Positions 11,005-20,960 of a stretch of 64,000 nt of DNA are shown one piece after another (the first letter of the stretch is position 1; each line of letters starts with the position of its first letter). A model generated the notes under the pieces. The model was not told where the DNA came from. It ran no database searches and saw only the letters and a list, made by a program, of their open reading frames with translations. A program made the position numbers and the translations under genes. The DNA comes from Prochilodus magdalenae (taxonomy: Eukaryota; Chordata; Actinopteri; Characiformes; Prochilodontidae), in NCBI GenBank assembly GCA_024036415.1, contig JAMWET010006778.1, positions 401,001-465,000 on the forward strand, in the 5' to 3' direction.

Positions 11005-14000
11005 ATACATATATATATACACATATATATATACATATATATATATACATATATATATATATATGACTGAATGTCTGTATTCGTGGCTGTTGGGTCAGTC
11101 AGGTACAGCGATAAGGGCCATCCTTGCTCACGTCACATGCGCTGCCAAAGGTGAAACCTGAACCATTTCCATGTCTCACAATCTCACCTTCCTACCAAGT
11201 TTCATTCCTATTGGTTGATTCCTTCTAGTGTATCACATCTATAAGATTTATGGAAAATATCTAATTGTGTTTTATTTAATCATGCAAATATGTTCTATAT
11301 ATTAAACGTCAGGGCTGTTATTTAGACTGAGAAGACCAGAATTATCCACTGTTTCTGTTCAGATGTCCTGACTGTGGTGTGCTAGACTAGTCAGTCGTGG
11401 TTGGGATGTCGCAACACACGAAAGCTCGGCTGGATCAGACTGATCTAACTCATTTACAGGCAGTTCACAAGCTCTGTGTTCTTAGGTTAATTTCCCCCTA
11501 TTAAAAACATGACACGATGTTGGTGATTATGTTGGCTGTAGTTTCAATACAAACTGCAGCTGTGATTTGAAAAATGCACTTTTAAACTGGGATTTCAAGA
11601 TAAAACCAATTAATCCTTTAGTCCTCCTATACGTGTACTATACCGTAACATAAACCTGTCATTTCATTTCAAAGCACTGCACCTAAAACAGAAACGGAAC
11701 CAAGATCGTGATTTGTGATGAACTCCGGCTATCCTCTCCTACTGGAACTCTTTATAAGGCAACACCTTTCAAACTCTTTCATATATCCGAGTTGGGTTTA
11801 TGAGGCCGAAGCTGGATTTTTATTCGCCAGTTTCTTGTACAGTCTTTGTACAACACAAATCACAAAGAACATGAAGCGCTGCGTCTTTGTGAGCAGGGTT
11901 TGTCCTCACGGCAGACTTTTAGGTTTGGTAATCGAACAAATCAGAGTAAAATCGAACTCTATCCTGGTCTATAATGAGATCCGTCAGGAGTTCCTCGAGC
12001 CGATTACGATGAACACGGAGTCACCGAGGAATCGACTCCAAGTATGTCGGCTCTCCGAGTCCGAGATACGACCCTAATTCCCAAAATTCAAAGAATCGAC
12101 TCTTTCTGAATCGATTTCCCATCACTCGGTAAGATCGGTAACAGAAGTGAGGGCTTACTTTCTTAATTTTCTGAACCTGGATAATACAATTTGTACGTGT
12201 ATTGTGTTATATACTAGTCATTTTTTTGACAATTTGTATTTATTGTTGAAAAAATCAGTCATGTGTATATTAAACTCGCCGCAAAAAAACATCTAGCCTG
12301 TAGCTACCCAGCCTGCTGACGACTGGCGCTCACTGCGAGGTTATGGTACTATAGTAAACATAGACCAATAAAAACATTACACTTTACCCATTCTAGCCAA
12401 GTATATCACACGGTCAAGAGTAGCTGGGTATTTCTGTCGAGGTTGTTTTGGCTAAGGCTAAAGTTTCTTACCCGCCAGCTTCGTGTTCGCAATCTACCGT
12501 TCCACCTTAAATGGGGGAGACCCGTGGCACCACAATTTAACTGCTGTACCATTTAAGGTGGAACGGAAAACCTAAAACAACAAGCCATTTTGAGCTCCGT
12601 GTTGTTTTGAGCCTCGTTTGAAGTTTTGCTTGGCTTCCTGGAGTCTAAGTTAAACAAATAGCCTGTTTAGATTTCTGTGTGTTGGGTAAGTAGTTAAAGG
12701 TCGGTGACACTGACATAAAGGAAATGGTTTATATGATTTCCTGCCTGTTCTTTCTTTCCATAATTAAGAACATAGGCAGGCTTGAGGTTTAAGCTGTTGT
12801 GTTTTCTGTATATGAAACCAACCAAACAAATAGACTGGCTAGAGGCCTATACTTATGTCCAACAATCAGTTGGAACAAACTGCTGTTGACAACATGCAAG
12901 AATTTTTATAGCAATTTTGTTCTTTTCAGCTTTAATAAAGAGAAGAAAGATGAGCAGAGGTGTTAGGAGGACAGACAGACAGAGGAGAGCTAGGATAAAG
13001 GACAGAAGAGTATCAAGGTGGGTTGTGGTGGGGTTATCAAATTACTACCTGCAGCCGATGTGTGATAACGTACTTTAGTACCACAGCCCTGCATGTTATA
13101 ATTTTGTCCTGCTCCCAACACATATGATCAAAAGAACAAATTCTGTTGGAGCTAGGTCACAATTAATACATAATAGGTTGTTTGCAAATGACATGTCACT
13201 GCATTGCTATGACTCGCTTAAGCAAAATAAGAATAATTAGAGGACAGTACGAGTAATGCTTGTTTATTTGCTGGCCATGTAGCTGATTGTAATGCATAAT
13301 TGAGGGAGCTTTGCATAATTACACATGGTGCTGTCTAACAGAGACATTTGTTTGAACGTTTGGGCGCGTACCCAGCAGTGTGGTGCCTCAGTTTAACAGT
13401 GTTACCAGCGTTAACTACTAAGTAAACACAGCGAGATGACCACTTAAACAGATGCCTAAATTAAGTTATTAATCAGAGCTTTGTATAACAATTAATCATC
13501 AGCAAATATGTCATGATTGTGACAACCCTAGTTACAACATTACAGGACAGAGATTCAGAATTACTTGAATAAAGCATCAACAGCTCTTTTAATATTATAT
13601 CTATAGGTAATGTAGTATTCATTTGACTTTAATACTTACATTATAGTCCTTGGATGGTACTCCATTAAAGAGTTGTTTAAATAAAATCTTCTGAAATACA
13701 TGCAAGCTGTACCCTACAACAGAGGAATACAAATTTGTCATGCATATGACTGAATCACAGTGTCTGAATATTGGCTACAGTAGTGGGACTCCATTGATCA
13801 ATGATTAGTGAGTGTTCTGTTGAGTGTTTCCAATAGAATCTGAATAATTACCACCACAGATTTGGGCATTGCAGGTTTGAATATTGAGCAGAAGTCCAGC
13901 AACCTCTTCTCATAATGTCTGAAAAGCACTTTCTCTTCACAAGGATCAAGAAATGTGGACTCATTTATTCCAGGCTGTTACAGAAAATAACCAAGGCGTT

Positions 14001-14238
14001 AGAAGCACTAACAAGTGCTCAAGTAGAAACTTTACTACTTAAAGTTTCCACAAATGTTGTACATTACCAACATAGTTTTCATTATTAGTAACCACAGTCA
14101 TACACGAAGGACCTTTCTTACCTTTCTGAGACTGAGGGCTTTGGAGCGAAACTTCTGGTTAGCCTCCTGTCTCAATTTTTCCAAAGATGCCTCATTTTCA
14201 AAAGTCCAGTGTTTCTTTTGGGAGCTGTTGTGATACAT
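6941..14238 (-). CDS. ccnh: Cyclin H, complete, 9 coding exons
   Basis: Regulatory subunit of the CDK-activating kinase (CDK7-cyclin H-MAT1), which phosphorylates CDK T-loops and, within TFIIH, the RNA polymerase II CTD in the nucleus. Coding exons in transcript order: 14238-14122, 13974-13852, 13713-13640, 10873-10663, 10399-10236, 9906-9836, 9733-9625, 7122-7059 and 6973-6941. They sum to 966 nt (321 residues plus TGA), close to 323 in human, and every junction keeps frame. Start [16 protein letters not shown] matches the family. The cyclin box holds [25 protein letters not shown] and [14 protein letters not shown]. The second fold follows ([27 protein letters not shown]). The C-terminal [12 protein letters not shown] and [12 protein letters not shown] acidic tail come from two very small exons. 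The gene is intact and convergent with rasa1. Confidence 0.96.
9051..9056 (+). terminator. Plus-strand poly(A) signal inside a ccnh intron
   Basis: AATAAA at 9051, followed about 20 nt later by a GU-rich stretch (GGTTGTGTGCG at 9074 onward), the classical arrangement of a cleavage site. ATTAAA also occurs near 8868. It may be a distal rasa1 poly(A) site. Confidence 0.4.
9138..9243. mobile_element. Short degraded MITE (CAGTGGTTC...GAACTACTG ends)
   Basis: Begins CAGTGGTTCACAAACC and ends GAGAACTACTG, forming imperfect terminal inverted repeats around about 80 bp. Resembles the longer copy at 14604-14780, so both probably belong to one non-autonomous DNA transposon family. Confidence 0.45.
9811..9830. 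repeat. (AAT)n microsatellite at a ccnh splice donor
   Basis: AATAATAATAATAATAAT lies immediately intron-side of the donor of the ccnh exon 9836-9906 (donor GTAAGT reads ACTTAC at 9830-9835 on plus). Short and probably harmless. Confidence 0.75.
10938..11064. repeat. Compound ATAC/CA/TA microsatellite in ccnh intron 3
   Basis: About 127 bp of ATAC, AC and mostly AT dinucleotides, located 65 bp intron-side of the ccnh exon at 10663-10873. Low-complexity sequence with no coding potential. Confidence 0.9.
11711..12126. mobile_element. Possible hAT-like non-autonomous element
   Basis: The right edge (GAATCGATTTCCCATCACT) reads, on the other strand, AGTGATGGGAAATCGATTC, like the ends of a common fish hAT-type repeat. 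The left edge (GTGATGAACTCCGGCT) looks like a diverged partner. A target duplication was not convincing. Assigned by resemblance only. Confidence 0.3.
12497..12566. repeat. Perfect 18-bp inverted repeat with 34-nt loop
   Basis: CCGTTCCACCTTAAATGG at 12497-12514 is the exact reverse complement of CCATTTAAGGTGGAACGG at 12549-12566. Probably the collapsed termini of a small DNA transposon. It would form a hairpin in the ccnh pre-mRNA. Confidence 0.75.
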
Positions 14239-14603
14239 GGCTGGAGATGCTATAAATGTTGAAACAAGTTAGCAGTTGACTCACGTATTGCTGGGGGCAG
14301 TAGTTTTTGAAGCTAGATTGTGTTATTATTAGTTTTTTCATGATTGTGTCTGATATTGGTTATGCTCATGCTTTGGATGGGATGGGCACAGTCCACATTA
14401 AAACAAAACAGGACTGCATGGGTTTGTTTTTCTAATAATTGCACTGATCGTCAGTCAAGTTTGTTTGTGAATATTATTGGCACATTATTGTGACTCTAAA
14501 ATAAATGTTAAATATGAGCACATGACTAGATTATTATGCCACAGAATGCATAACTTGTAACAGCAAAGAGTAACTTTTTTTTTAATGTGCAGTTTGTTTA
14601 TTA

Positions 14604-14780
14604 CAGTGCTTCTCAACCACAGTTCTGGAAGCACTATGCCCTGCACATTTAAGGGTAGATCCTGCATCTCGGAAAGGGCCTGTTAATGAGCCAATAACTT
14701 GAATCAGGTGTGTTGGAGTAGGGAAAGCAGTAAAACGTGCAGAGCAGGGTGCCTCCAGGACCAGGGTTTAGAAACACTGG
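14604..14780. mobile_element. Non-autonomous DNA transposon (MITE) with CAGTG(C/T)TTCT ends
   Basis: Left end CAGTGCTTCTCAACC and right end, on the complement, CAGTGTTTCTAAACC form terminal inverted repeats of a roughly 177-bp element. The interior includes CCTGCACATTTAAGGG and AATCAGGTGTGTTGGAG, typical of a very common fish repeat. A partial relative sits at about 22379-22520. Confidence 0.7.
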
Positions 14781-15037
14781 TCTATCATACTTGAGCTCTG
14801 GAAGATTAAGACAATGCACTGCCAATAAGTAGCAGTTTGGTATGGACCTTTATGGTGTAAAACCTAAGGTCTGACTGATGATTCTGTTTCTGTCTTTAAT
14901 CTACACATTTTTGCTATTACATATTTTATCAAAATGCATAAAATTTTAGTTGTAACATGTTGAAATTCTAATTATTACCTGTTCAAACTGATTTCTGAGA
15001 AGCGAGAACTTAAAATCTAAAATAAATAAATCTAACT

Positions 15038-15059
15038 AAAAAAAAAAAAAAAAAAAAAA
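15038..15059. repeat. Poly-A run
   Basis: 22 consecutive A in the first ccnh intron, preceded by AAATAAATAAATC. No retroposed gene is recognisable upstream. Confidence 0.8.
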
Positions 15060-15791
15060 CTTAGTCAGTGTAGCAGTTTGTCATGAAATTGTGATATTGC
15101 AATGTACCACTGTGACAGTGTGCATCGTGAAGGTCTGACAATACAATGTGGAGAATGCAACTAAACTAAATAAACACCAACTTCTCCAAACAATCAGCAC
15201 TTCTAACTAGCACTACTTCTCGTAATTAAGGGTGATCAGCTTTTTTTTCCATTTTGTTCATAAAATAATGAGAAGACCTAATCATGGACCCAGTATTGAA
15301 GTGGATCAACACAGCCTTACTAAAATCTATGTTCTACTAATGGAGGTTTGATGCTGTACAGATACTAAAATTCTGCATTTTATATTTGATTTCTGATATC
15401 AATACATGAGGATCTTGCTCATTTACGGGCAAGAAAGCACTTTTAGATGAAAACGTCATTAGCAAACACACTGACTGGCACAGGCATTGTGCACCATCGG
15501 GGAATATGGGATAATGTGTTAATGATAATTACGTAGACACGGACGGCCTAGAACATAAATTACGGCTCCATTACTTTATTACTTTATGTCCTCTGTGTTC
15601 GGATAGAAGGAATACAGTAGGAGAATGTCTAAAATCATGTCCTCGTTTCCATATGCACCTTATCATATGGAGTTAAGCATCCACAGCGAAACACCTCGCC
15701 ATGCGAAGCCGTCTGCCTTTACCTGCTAACTAAGTTCACCTGAAGGACACGGTGCTTCACTCGGCAACACACAAAACAACGCAGATCTCAC

Positions 15792-15905
15792 CTTAGTGTC
15801 CAGTAGGTGTCTTTTCTGCCAAAATTTGGAAGCTCATCGGAGCCGGGCTGAACTATAAGCAGTAAACCCAAGTTAACTTCTTCGGCGTCTGCGGACTGGA
15901 GACAA
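15792..15905 (-). other. ccnh: ccnh 5' non-coding exon
   Basis: On the minus strand a GC-richer stretch (TCCGCAGACGCCGAAG...) ends CACTAAG with a strong donor GTGAGATC at 15791. It pairs with the acceptor TTTATAG just before the exon bearing the ATG at 14238. The upstream limit (transcription start) near 15905 is a guess, since there is no TATA box to fix it. Confidence 0.55.
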
Positions 15906-15920
15906 TACAAAACCGAATTA

Positions 15921-15934
15921 CTGCCACCTAGCGG
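15921..15934 (-). promoter_or_regulatory. CTCF-like motif at the ccnh promoter
   Basis: Minus strand CCGCTAGGTGGCAG agrees with the CTCF core (CCRSYAGRKGGCRS) at all 14 positions. It sits next to the ccnh first exon, a common location for CTCF. Binding is inferred from the motif alone. Confidence 0.5.
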
Positions 15935-16450
15935 ACAGTAACGGAGCAGAGCAGAGTCTCTATTACGTACATTTAAAGGGAACTAGTCTAATAAAACCTA
16001 GGTGTTATTTGGTTAAGCACCCAGCTGGTTCTGTACCAGGAAACAAACCACAGATCGTGAGTTTTGAACCCATTAGTGCGTAATAACTGATTTTAAATTC
16101 GTTCATTCATTTATTTTAAAAGCCGCTTATTGGGTGGTGGGTGCTGGAGCCTATCACAGCGCTTATTAGGTGGAAGGCAGGAAACATCCTGGATAGGTCG
16201 CCAGGCCATCAAAAGGCACTGATATGTGTATATATAAATATTATAAAAAAGGAAAAACAACACAGACCTTTGTGTGATAGTTGCATTATGGGACAATAAT
16301 GTCCATCATTACTACACTCGATTACCACTGTAATTGTACTATTTAAAAAGTAAAATTTTTATTTTCAGTGCATTTTTGTGCAGAAAAATCAGCAGTCGGA
16401 TAAATTTATATGATAAATTATTATATGACACTCCCTTTTTGTAGTGTGTT

Positions 16451-16474
16451 ATTTATTTATTTATTTATTTATTT
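16451..16474. repeat. (TTTA)n microsatellite
   Basis: ATTTATTTATTTATTTATTT, about six tetranucleotide copies, upstream of the CENP-B-like gene. Confidence 0.85.
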
Positions 16475-16530
16475 TATCTTGATTTGTGTTAAGACAAGCT
16501 CAGAAACATACAGACTACAAGAAATCTCAG

Positions 16531-16590
16531 ACTGGCTGCGTCCAAAACCACATACTACTGAGCTTGCGATTTTAAATTTGGACGTAGCCC
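16531..16590. mobile_element. Miniature MITE directly upstream of the CENP-B-like gene
   Basis: GGCTGCGTCCAAAA at the left and TTTGGACGTAGCCC at the right form imperfect terminal inverted repeats around about 30 bp. A longer copy with the same ends occurs at 58345-58523, showing that this is a dispersed family. It ends about 60 bp before the ATG, so it lies in the promoter or 5' UTR. Confidence 0.65.
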
Positions 16591-16604
16591 GTGGGTTGAA
16601 GTAA

Positions 16605-16614
16605 CGCATGCGCA
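16605..16614. promoter_or_regulatory. NRF1-like site in the promoter of the CENP-B-like gene
   Basis: CGCATGCGCA resembles the palindromic NRF1 site (GCGCATGCGC). It lies 34 bp before the start codon, in a CpG-bearing stretch without a TATA box, as in many housekeeping promoters. Confidence 0.4.
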
Positions 16615-16647
16615 CTAGCATCTCCTCGCCGTCGTGAGTAAACAAGC

Positions 16648-17424
16648 ATGGCTGCGCCGAGGAGAAAATACACCACGGAGGAAAAGCGCAAGCTGCTGGA
16701 AATGTACGACCAGCTCCCTCGAATGAGCCAAAAGAAGGCGGCGAGCCGTCTGAACATCCCACAGACTCTGCTGTGGACGCTCCTGCGAAACAGGAGCCTC
16801 GTAATGAGTGGCGACCAGAACGTCCGCTGCGGGAAAGTGCCGAGTCTGGAGGCCGCGCTGTGGCGCTGGATCGACGTCTCCAAGAGGCAGGGAGTCCCGG
16901 TGTCCGACCTGATGATCCACAGAAAGGCGATGGATCTGGCCGCGCGTATGGGAGTGAGTCACTTCAGGGCGAGTCCGACGTGGTACAGCGGCTTTAAGAG
17001 ACGAGAAAGTGCTGTGAGGGAGAAATACCACATCCACCAGGACGATGCGGACCGTGCGGAGGAACCAAAGCCGAACAAAGAGGATCGACCTGCCGCTGCA
17101 AGCCTCAGTCACCAGCAGACCGCAGAATGGGAGAGAGAAATCAAACCCGAGCGGCATGAGGTCCGTTTGGATCAGAATGAGCCTCCTCGGGTGAAACGTG
17201 AGCCCACCGAGCCCACCGTGGTCATGGCTGAAATTAACGGAGACTTGCAAACTATCACTGTGCCATCGCTTTTCCAGATGAAGGAGGCCATGAAGACTTT
17301 AGCCACGGGCTTGTTATACAGGGGATTCTGTGACTTTAAGCTGCTCCACCAGTTCGAGAAGGAGGTGGCTAATGTTGTGAAGAGATCCATGGCTCAGGGA
17401 AGCCAAGACAGTTTCCTGGCCTGA
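16648..17424 (+). CDS. CENP-B/Tigger-type HTH DNA-binding protein, single exon, no transposase domain
   Basis: 258 residues, intact, starting in a good context (AAGCATGG). Residues about 5-55 form a Psq/CENP-B N-terminal helix-turn-helix (YTTEEKRKLLEMYDQLPRM, KAASRLNIPQTLLWTLLRN). Residues 65-125 form the CENPB-type HTH (PSLEAALWRWIDVSKRQGVP, IHRKAMDLAARMGV, FRASPTWYSGFKRRES). Family members of the Tigger/pogo type follow this with a DDE domain of several hundred residues, which is absent. A charged linker carries two SUMO-consensus motifs, IKPE (165-168) and VKRE (182-185), and the last 60 residues look helical. It is head-to-head with ccnh, about 740 bp apart, and richer in GC and CpG than its flanks. 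Likely a domesticated transposase DNA-binding domain acting in the nucleus. I do not recognise a named orthologue; a fossil that happens to be open is less likely. Confidence 0.8.
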   Translation: MAAPRRKYTTEEKRKLLEMYDQLPRMSQKKAASRLNIPQTLLWTLLRNRSLVMSGDQNVRCGKVPSLEAALWRWIDVSKRQGVPVSDLMIHRKAMDLAARMGVSHFRASPTWYSGFKRRESAVREKYHIHQDDADRAEEPKPNKEDRPAAASLSHQQTAEWEREIKPERHEVRLDQNEPPRVKREPTEPTVVMAEINGDLQTITVPSLFQMKEAMKTLATGLLYRGFCDFKLLHQFEKEVANVVKRSMAQGSQDSFLA

Positions 17425-20040
17425 TTGAATTTAGACCCTGTTAACAACTTGACCATCAGTGGCATTATGTAGCTTAGTACAGTACTTACATGAAGTGAAA
17501 GCACTACTGGATGGAAGGGATGTAGGGATGTACACACATCCTGTGATTCAGTGATTTTCAATTCTGAGGTCAACATTCGGTTCTACAGAGCTCTTTTAAG
17601 CTCCTTCGGTGCCTGCCGTGATAATCCTCATAAATAAGTCCCCATTATCACAGCCCCCAGCATATATAAGCAACTTAAAGAACCAAAACACAAACAATCA
17701 ATCGTTTTTACACTTGATACTCAGTATACATTCAGATCGCAGGACATAAACTGAACTTTAGTGGGAGGCACATGTTCACACATGCTGTGAAAGATGGATG
17801 TGTAATGGCTCCTGTGTTTCTGAACCATATATAAAACTCTCCTGCTGTATTTTTACCCTCAAAATCTGAAAATATGAATTTAGGACCAAAATGTCACAAG
17901 CGATTTGCTTTGTCTGCCGTACATGCTTTTGCGCAGACAATTTCTCTAATGCAACCAGCACCTCTAAAATAGGACTAGAATACAATAAGGAAATTATGAG
18001 CCACTGCTTATATCTACTATTCCTCCTGTACATATCTGGAAAATGTAGATCTAATCCCAATTTCTACCTGGATTAGCATTAGGAGAAATGTAATGTTTAG
18101 AAATGCTGTAAAATGAAATAAGTGCTATTGTAGCTCACATTGTAGCCCAGTGCTGCCATATGTTCATTTTTTAAGTAGGATAAATACATCATCGCGTATC
18201 GGTCCAATCTAATCGTCTGATTAATTTCAGTATTTTTTATTTTTTAGGCAAGTACCTAACACTATAAAGATTATTCTGATGCTGTTGTGTATTCCTAGGA
18301 ACGTTATACATTGCCATGCTGATTTTCACTGGCAAAGACTGAAGTAATTAAACAGAAAAGTAATTTAAAAAAGTGTAGACCTGGTCTTTGCTGGTACAGT
18401 TTCGGCTCTTTTATTCACACACATTGACCCTCCCAAGTTAAGTCTCCTAAGTTCAGTCTCGTGAGTTGCTGTGACTGATGCTATGGGCCTGGCTTAAATT
18501 CATACTTAACTTACTCGTCTCATTTCATTAACATTAAATTACCATGTTGCACATATTAAAGGGGCTCCAATTGTAAATGAGTGTTAAGAATACACCACTC
18601 ACTTACCTCTCTCCCCCTTTAATAGGACGCTTCCAGGTGCCTAGATTTGGTCATTCGATCATGGTTTCCATTAAAAAGCAACAAAGGCAATACTGAAAAT
18701 ATTGGGGAACGTTCCCCGTTTCAGGAGTTTTCAAAGCTGCATTGTCTTTATTGAATGGATTTCCAATTTTGTGGTTTAGTTTAGCGAATTCTGATGTAAC
18801 TACTGTCTTATGATGGAGGACCATGCTGCCAAGAATGCCTGTACAGTAGTCCAGCCTTTTTGAAAACTGGTGCCTACTGAGACTTTCTTGGGATTTATGT
18901 GTGCATACGACTCAGTAATGTAGCAGTTAACACTACACATGTTTGTTACAACGGCCCCTTTTACAAATGATCAATTTCAAGTTGGGGGTTGGGGTTGTTG
19001 GCACTAAAATTGAACAAAGAAGCAAAACAGCAACAAGAGCTTGTAGGCCAATGTGAAATATTGTTTTGACCTACATGTTTTCAGAATTGTTTTCTTATTT
19101 GGCCACAAGAGGTCGCCAGTAGCCACAATTTTAATACAATTTTTTGAACTCTCTCTTTGTCAAGGATGGAGAAGTATACAAACGTCTTTATGCATGCCAA
19201 CGTTTTTTCCCTTTTTAGACTGGCTGTGTTGAATGCCAGACATCTGTTCTCACGCACATTATGTTGATGTTTAGTTGTGTTTTTTGTACCAGGTTTGCAA
19301 TTTCTGAAACACTATGTAATGAATTGTAAAAGTGTTGCTTCACAAGCCTTATTTTTGCATATATCATGCCTTTGTGCCTCCCAGAGTGCCATGATGTTGG
19401 CAAAACACATTGCTGCACGTTATTTGACTTGTGACGTTGTTAAGATCTGCATAAAACATGAATGTTCATTTTTCAGACTGTTCAGACTCTGAATTCCAGT
19501 AATTTGCTTGAGTGTTCTCTAGGGGTAGGACATCACACAGTGGAAATCCCTGGGATATAATAAACTGCATTTGTTATAACAAGGAATATTTCTTGGACAT
19601 CGGGCTAAACCTACTAAATGAATATCATGCTGTGGGCTTTTTCTTATACCGCAGGGGCTTATGTTATGACATGTCATTAACCTGGCCCAGGTTGCTGTGG
19701 CTTTTTTAAAAGCTTCCAGTCGTGTTAAGCCACCATAGGGACCACTACTGTTTCCTAGTGGAAGAAATGATTCTCAGTTACAGTATAGCAAGATGAGCAA
19801 AATGTAAATGGATAATGTTAAAAAGAGGCTGTGTTTGCGCCATATGTTTGCCCGGAAACCTTGTTTGGCTCTTCTGTGACTAAATAAAAGCCCTAAAGAA
19901 TACTGTACCACCTTTTTAAAGCAAGTGATTGGTTATATATAAATGATCAGAAGACAAAAAAACAAACCCTTAACCTGCTAGGCAGCCAATGTTGTCTGTA
20001 TCTGCAACAAGGCAGAATTACCAACCCCCATTTCAGTAGC
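17425..20040. other. Downstream flank of the CENP-B-like gene; probable 3' UTR then AT-rich DNA
   Basis: No coding gene. Plus-strand AATAAA occurs at 19559-19564 and 19883-19888, so a long 3' UTR is possible, but the real end cannot be placed. A weaker CTCF-like match (CCACAAGAGGTCGC, 19103-19116) lies here. Otherwise nothing nameable. Confidence 0.4.
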
Positions 20041-20960
20041 TGTGTGTAGCCTGATTTGCATAAACATGAGTAATTTATGAATAATAAATGCCCCTGTATT
20101 CAGCGTGATCCATTAATTTGCATATCACCATGCCACTACAGTTATTTTTTTCCGTGTGCTGTGCTATCATGAAGCACTAAGAAGCTGCATTAAAACAGAA
20201 TCAAAAGAAGTGCTGGAAAAGGTGAGTATTTAATACCTCTTTTTTTCCTTTTTCTGTCTCAATGCTTTTTCCCCCCTGCTCCCAGACAGCAATGTGCCAT
20301 TTGAACATTTTGTGACCATTTTTAATTGTCGAAGGTATACGGGTCCGACTAGACGCCGGGGCGTGTGTGTGTGTGTGCGTGTGCATGTTGAGGGGCTTGT
20401 CAGGACGTAGAACACCTAGCATGCATATGTGCTCTCCATTGCATAAACATGAACTTCTGCTGCATTATTGATGAGACAACGGCTCGCCTATATAGATAGC
20501 CAAGAAGCTGCCCAGACGGACAGACAGAGTGATGGCTTTGGTTTATTCTCTTGCTTGTATCTTACCCAAAGATTCTTGAAAGATTGTGTCAGATGTGTGG
20601 GTTTTTTTCCCTTTGCATCCCAGCACTTGAACTGTCTGCATCTCACTGTGTTCAAAGGGTACATGTAGAACGCTGATGAGTGACTTCTCAGTGCGTTTGG
20701 ACAGAGCAGGTGTTGATGGATGGCGTTTACCTTCTTCCACCTTATGTGGTCGCTCCCTTCTGAATCGGCACGAGGTCATTTGCATGATCTATTTGTCATG
20801 CGGCAGCAGGTTCTCCGGTGTCAGCAAAGCCTTTAGTCCGGCGCTGTGCATCCACAGGATTTGTAGATTTGATGTAATAGCGCCTATTTCCAGAGCTGCC
20901 GCCGGATGCAGATTGGGTCCAGCAGGGTCTTGGTTGCTTTGTGTTATTGAGAAGTGAGAA
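20041..20960. promoter_or_regulatory. Candidate conserved non-coding element(s) with octamer motifs
   Basis: Sequence complexity rises here. ATTTGCAT (POU/octamer) occurs at 20054-20061, 20116-20123 and 20778-20785, among ATTA-type homeobox cores (CATTAATTTG, GAGTAATTTATG). A GT repeat interrupts at about 20362-20382. No coding frame is convincing. Called a candidate enhancer from texture only. Confidence 0.3.

Larger units (their letters stand above)
10874..13639. other. ccnh intron 3, repeat-bearing
   Basis: A 2.8-kb intron containing the microsatellite at 10938-11064, a possible hAT-like fragment at about 11711-12126 and a perfect 18-bp inverted repeat at 12497-12566. The 120-codon plus-strand open frame at 11715-12077 lies within the repeat-like part, shows no recognisable domain and is not taken as a gene. 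The remainder is AT-rich with nothing I can name. Confidence 0.6.
14239..15791. other. ccnh 5' UTR tail and first intron
   Basis: Upstream of the ccnh ATG, minus-strand CATTTATAG is a splice acceptor, so about 13 nt of 5' UTR precede the start codon in this exon. The rest is the intron after the non-coding exon at 15792 onward. It contains a MITE copy (14604-14780) and an A run (15038-15059). No other gene is seen. Confidence 0.6.

Noticed and set aside
11715..12077. 120-codon open frame in ccnh intron 3
   Set aside because: Lies in repeat-like sequence, no domain seen, start and end coincide with a possible hAT-type element.
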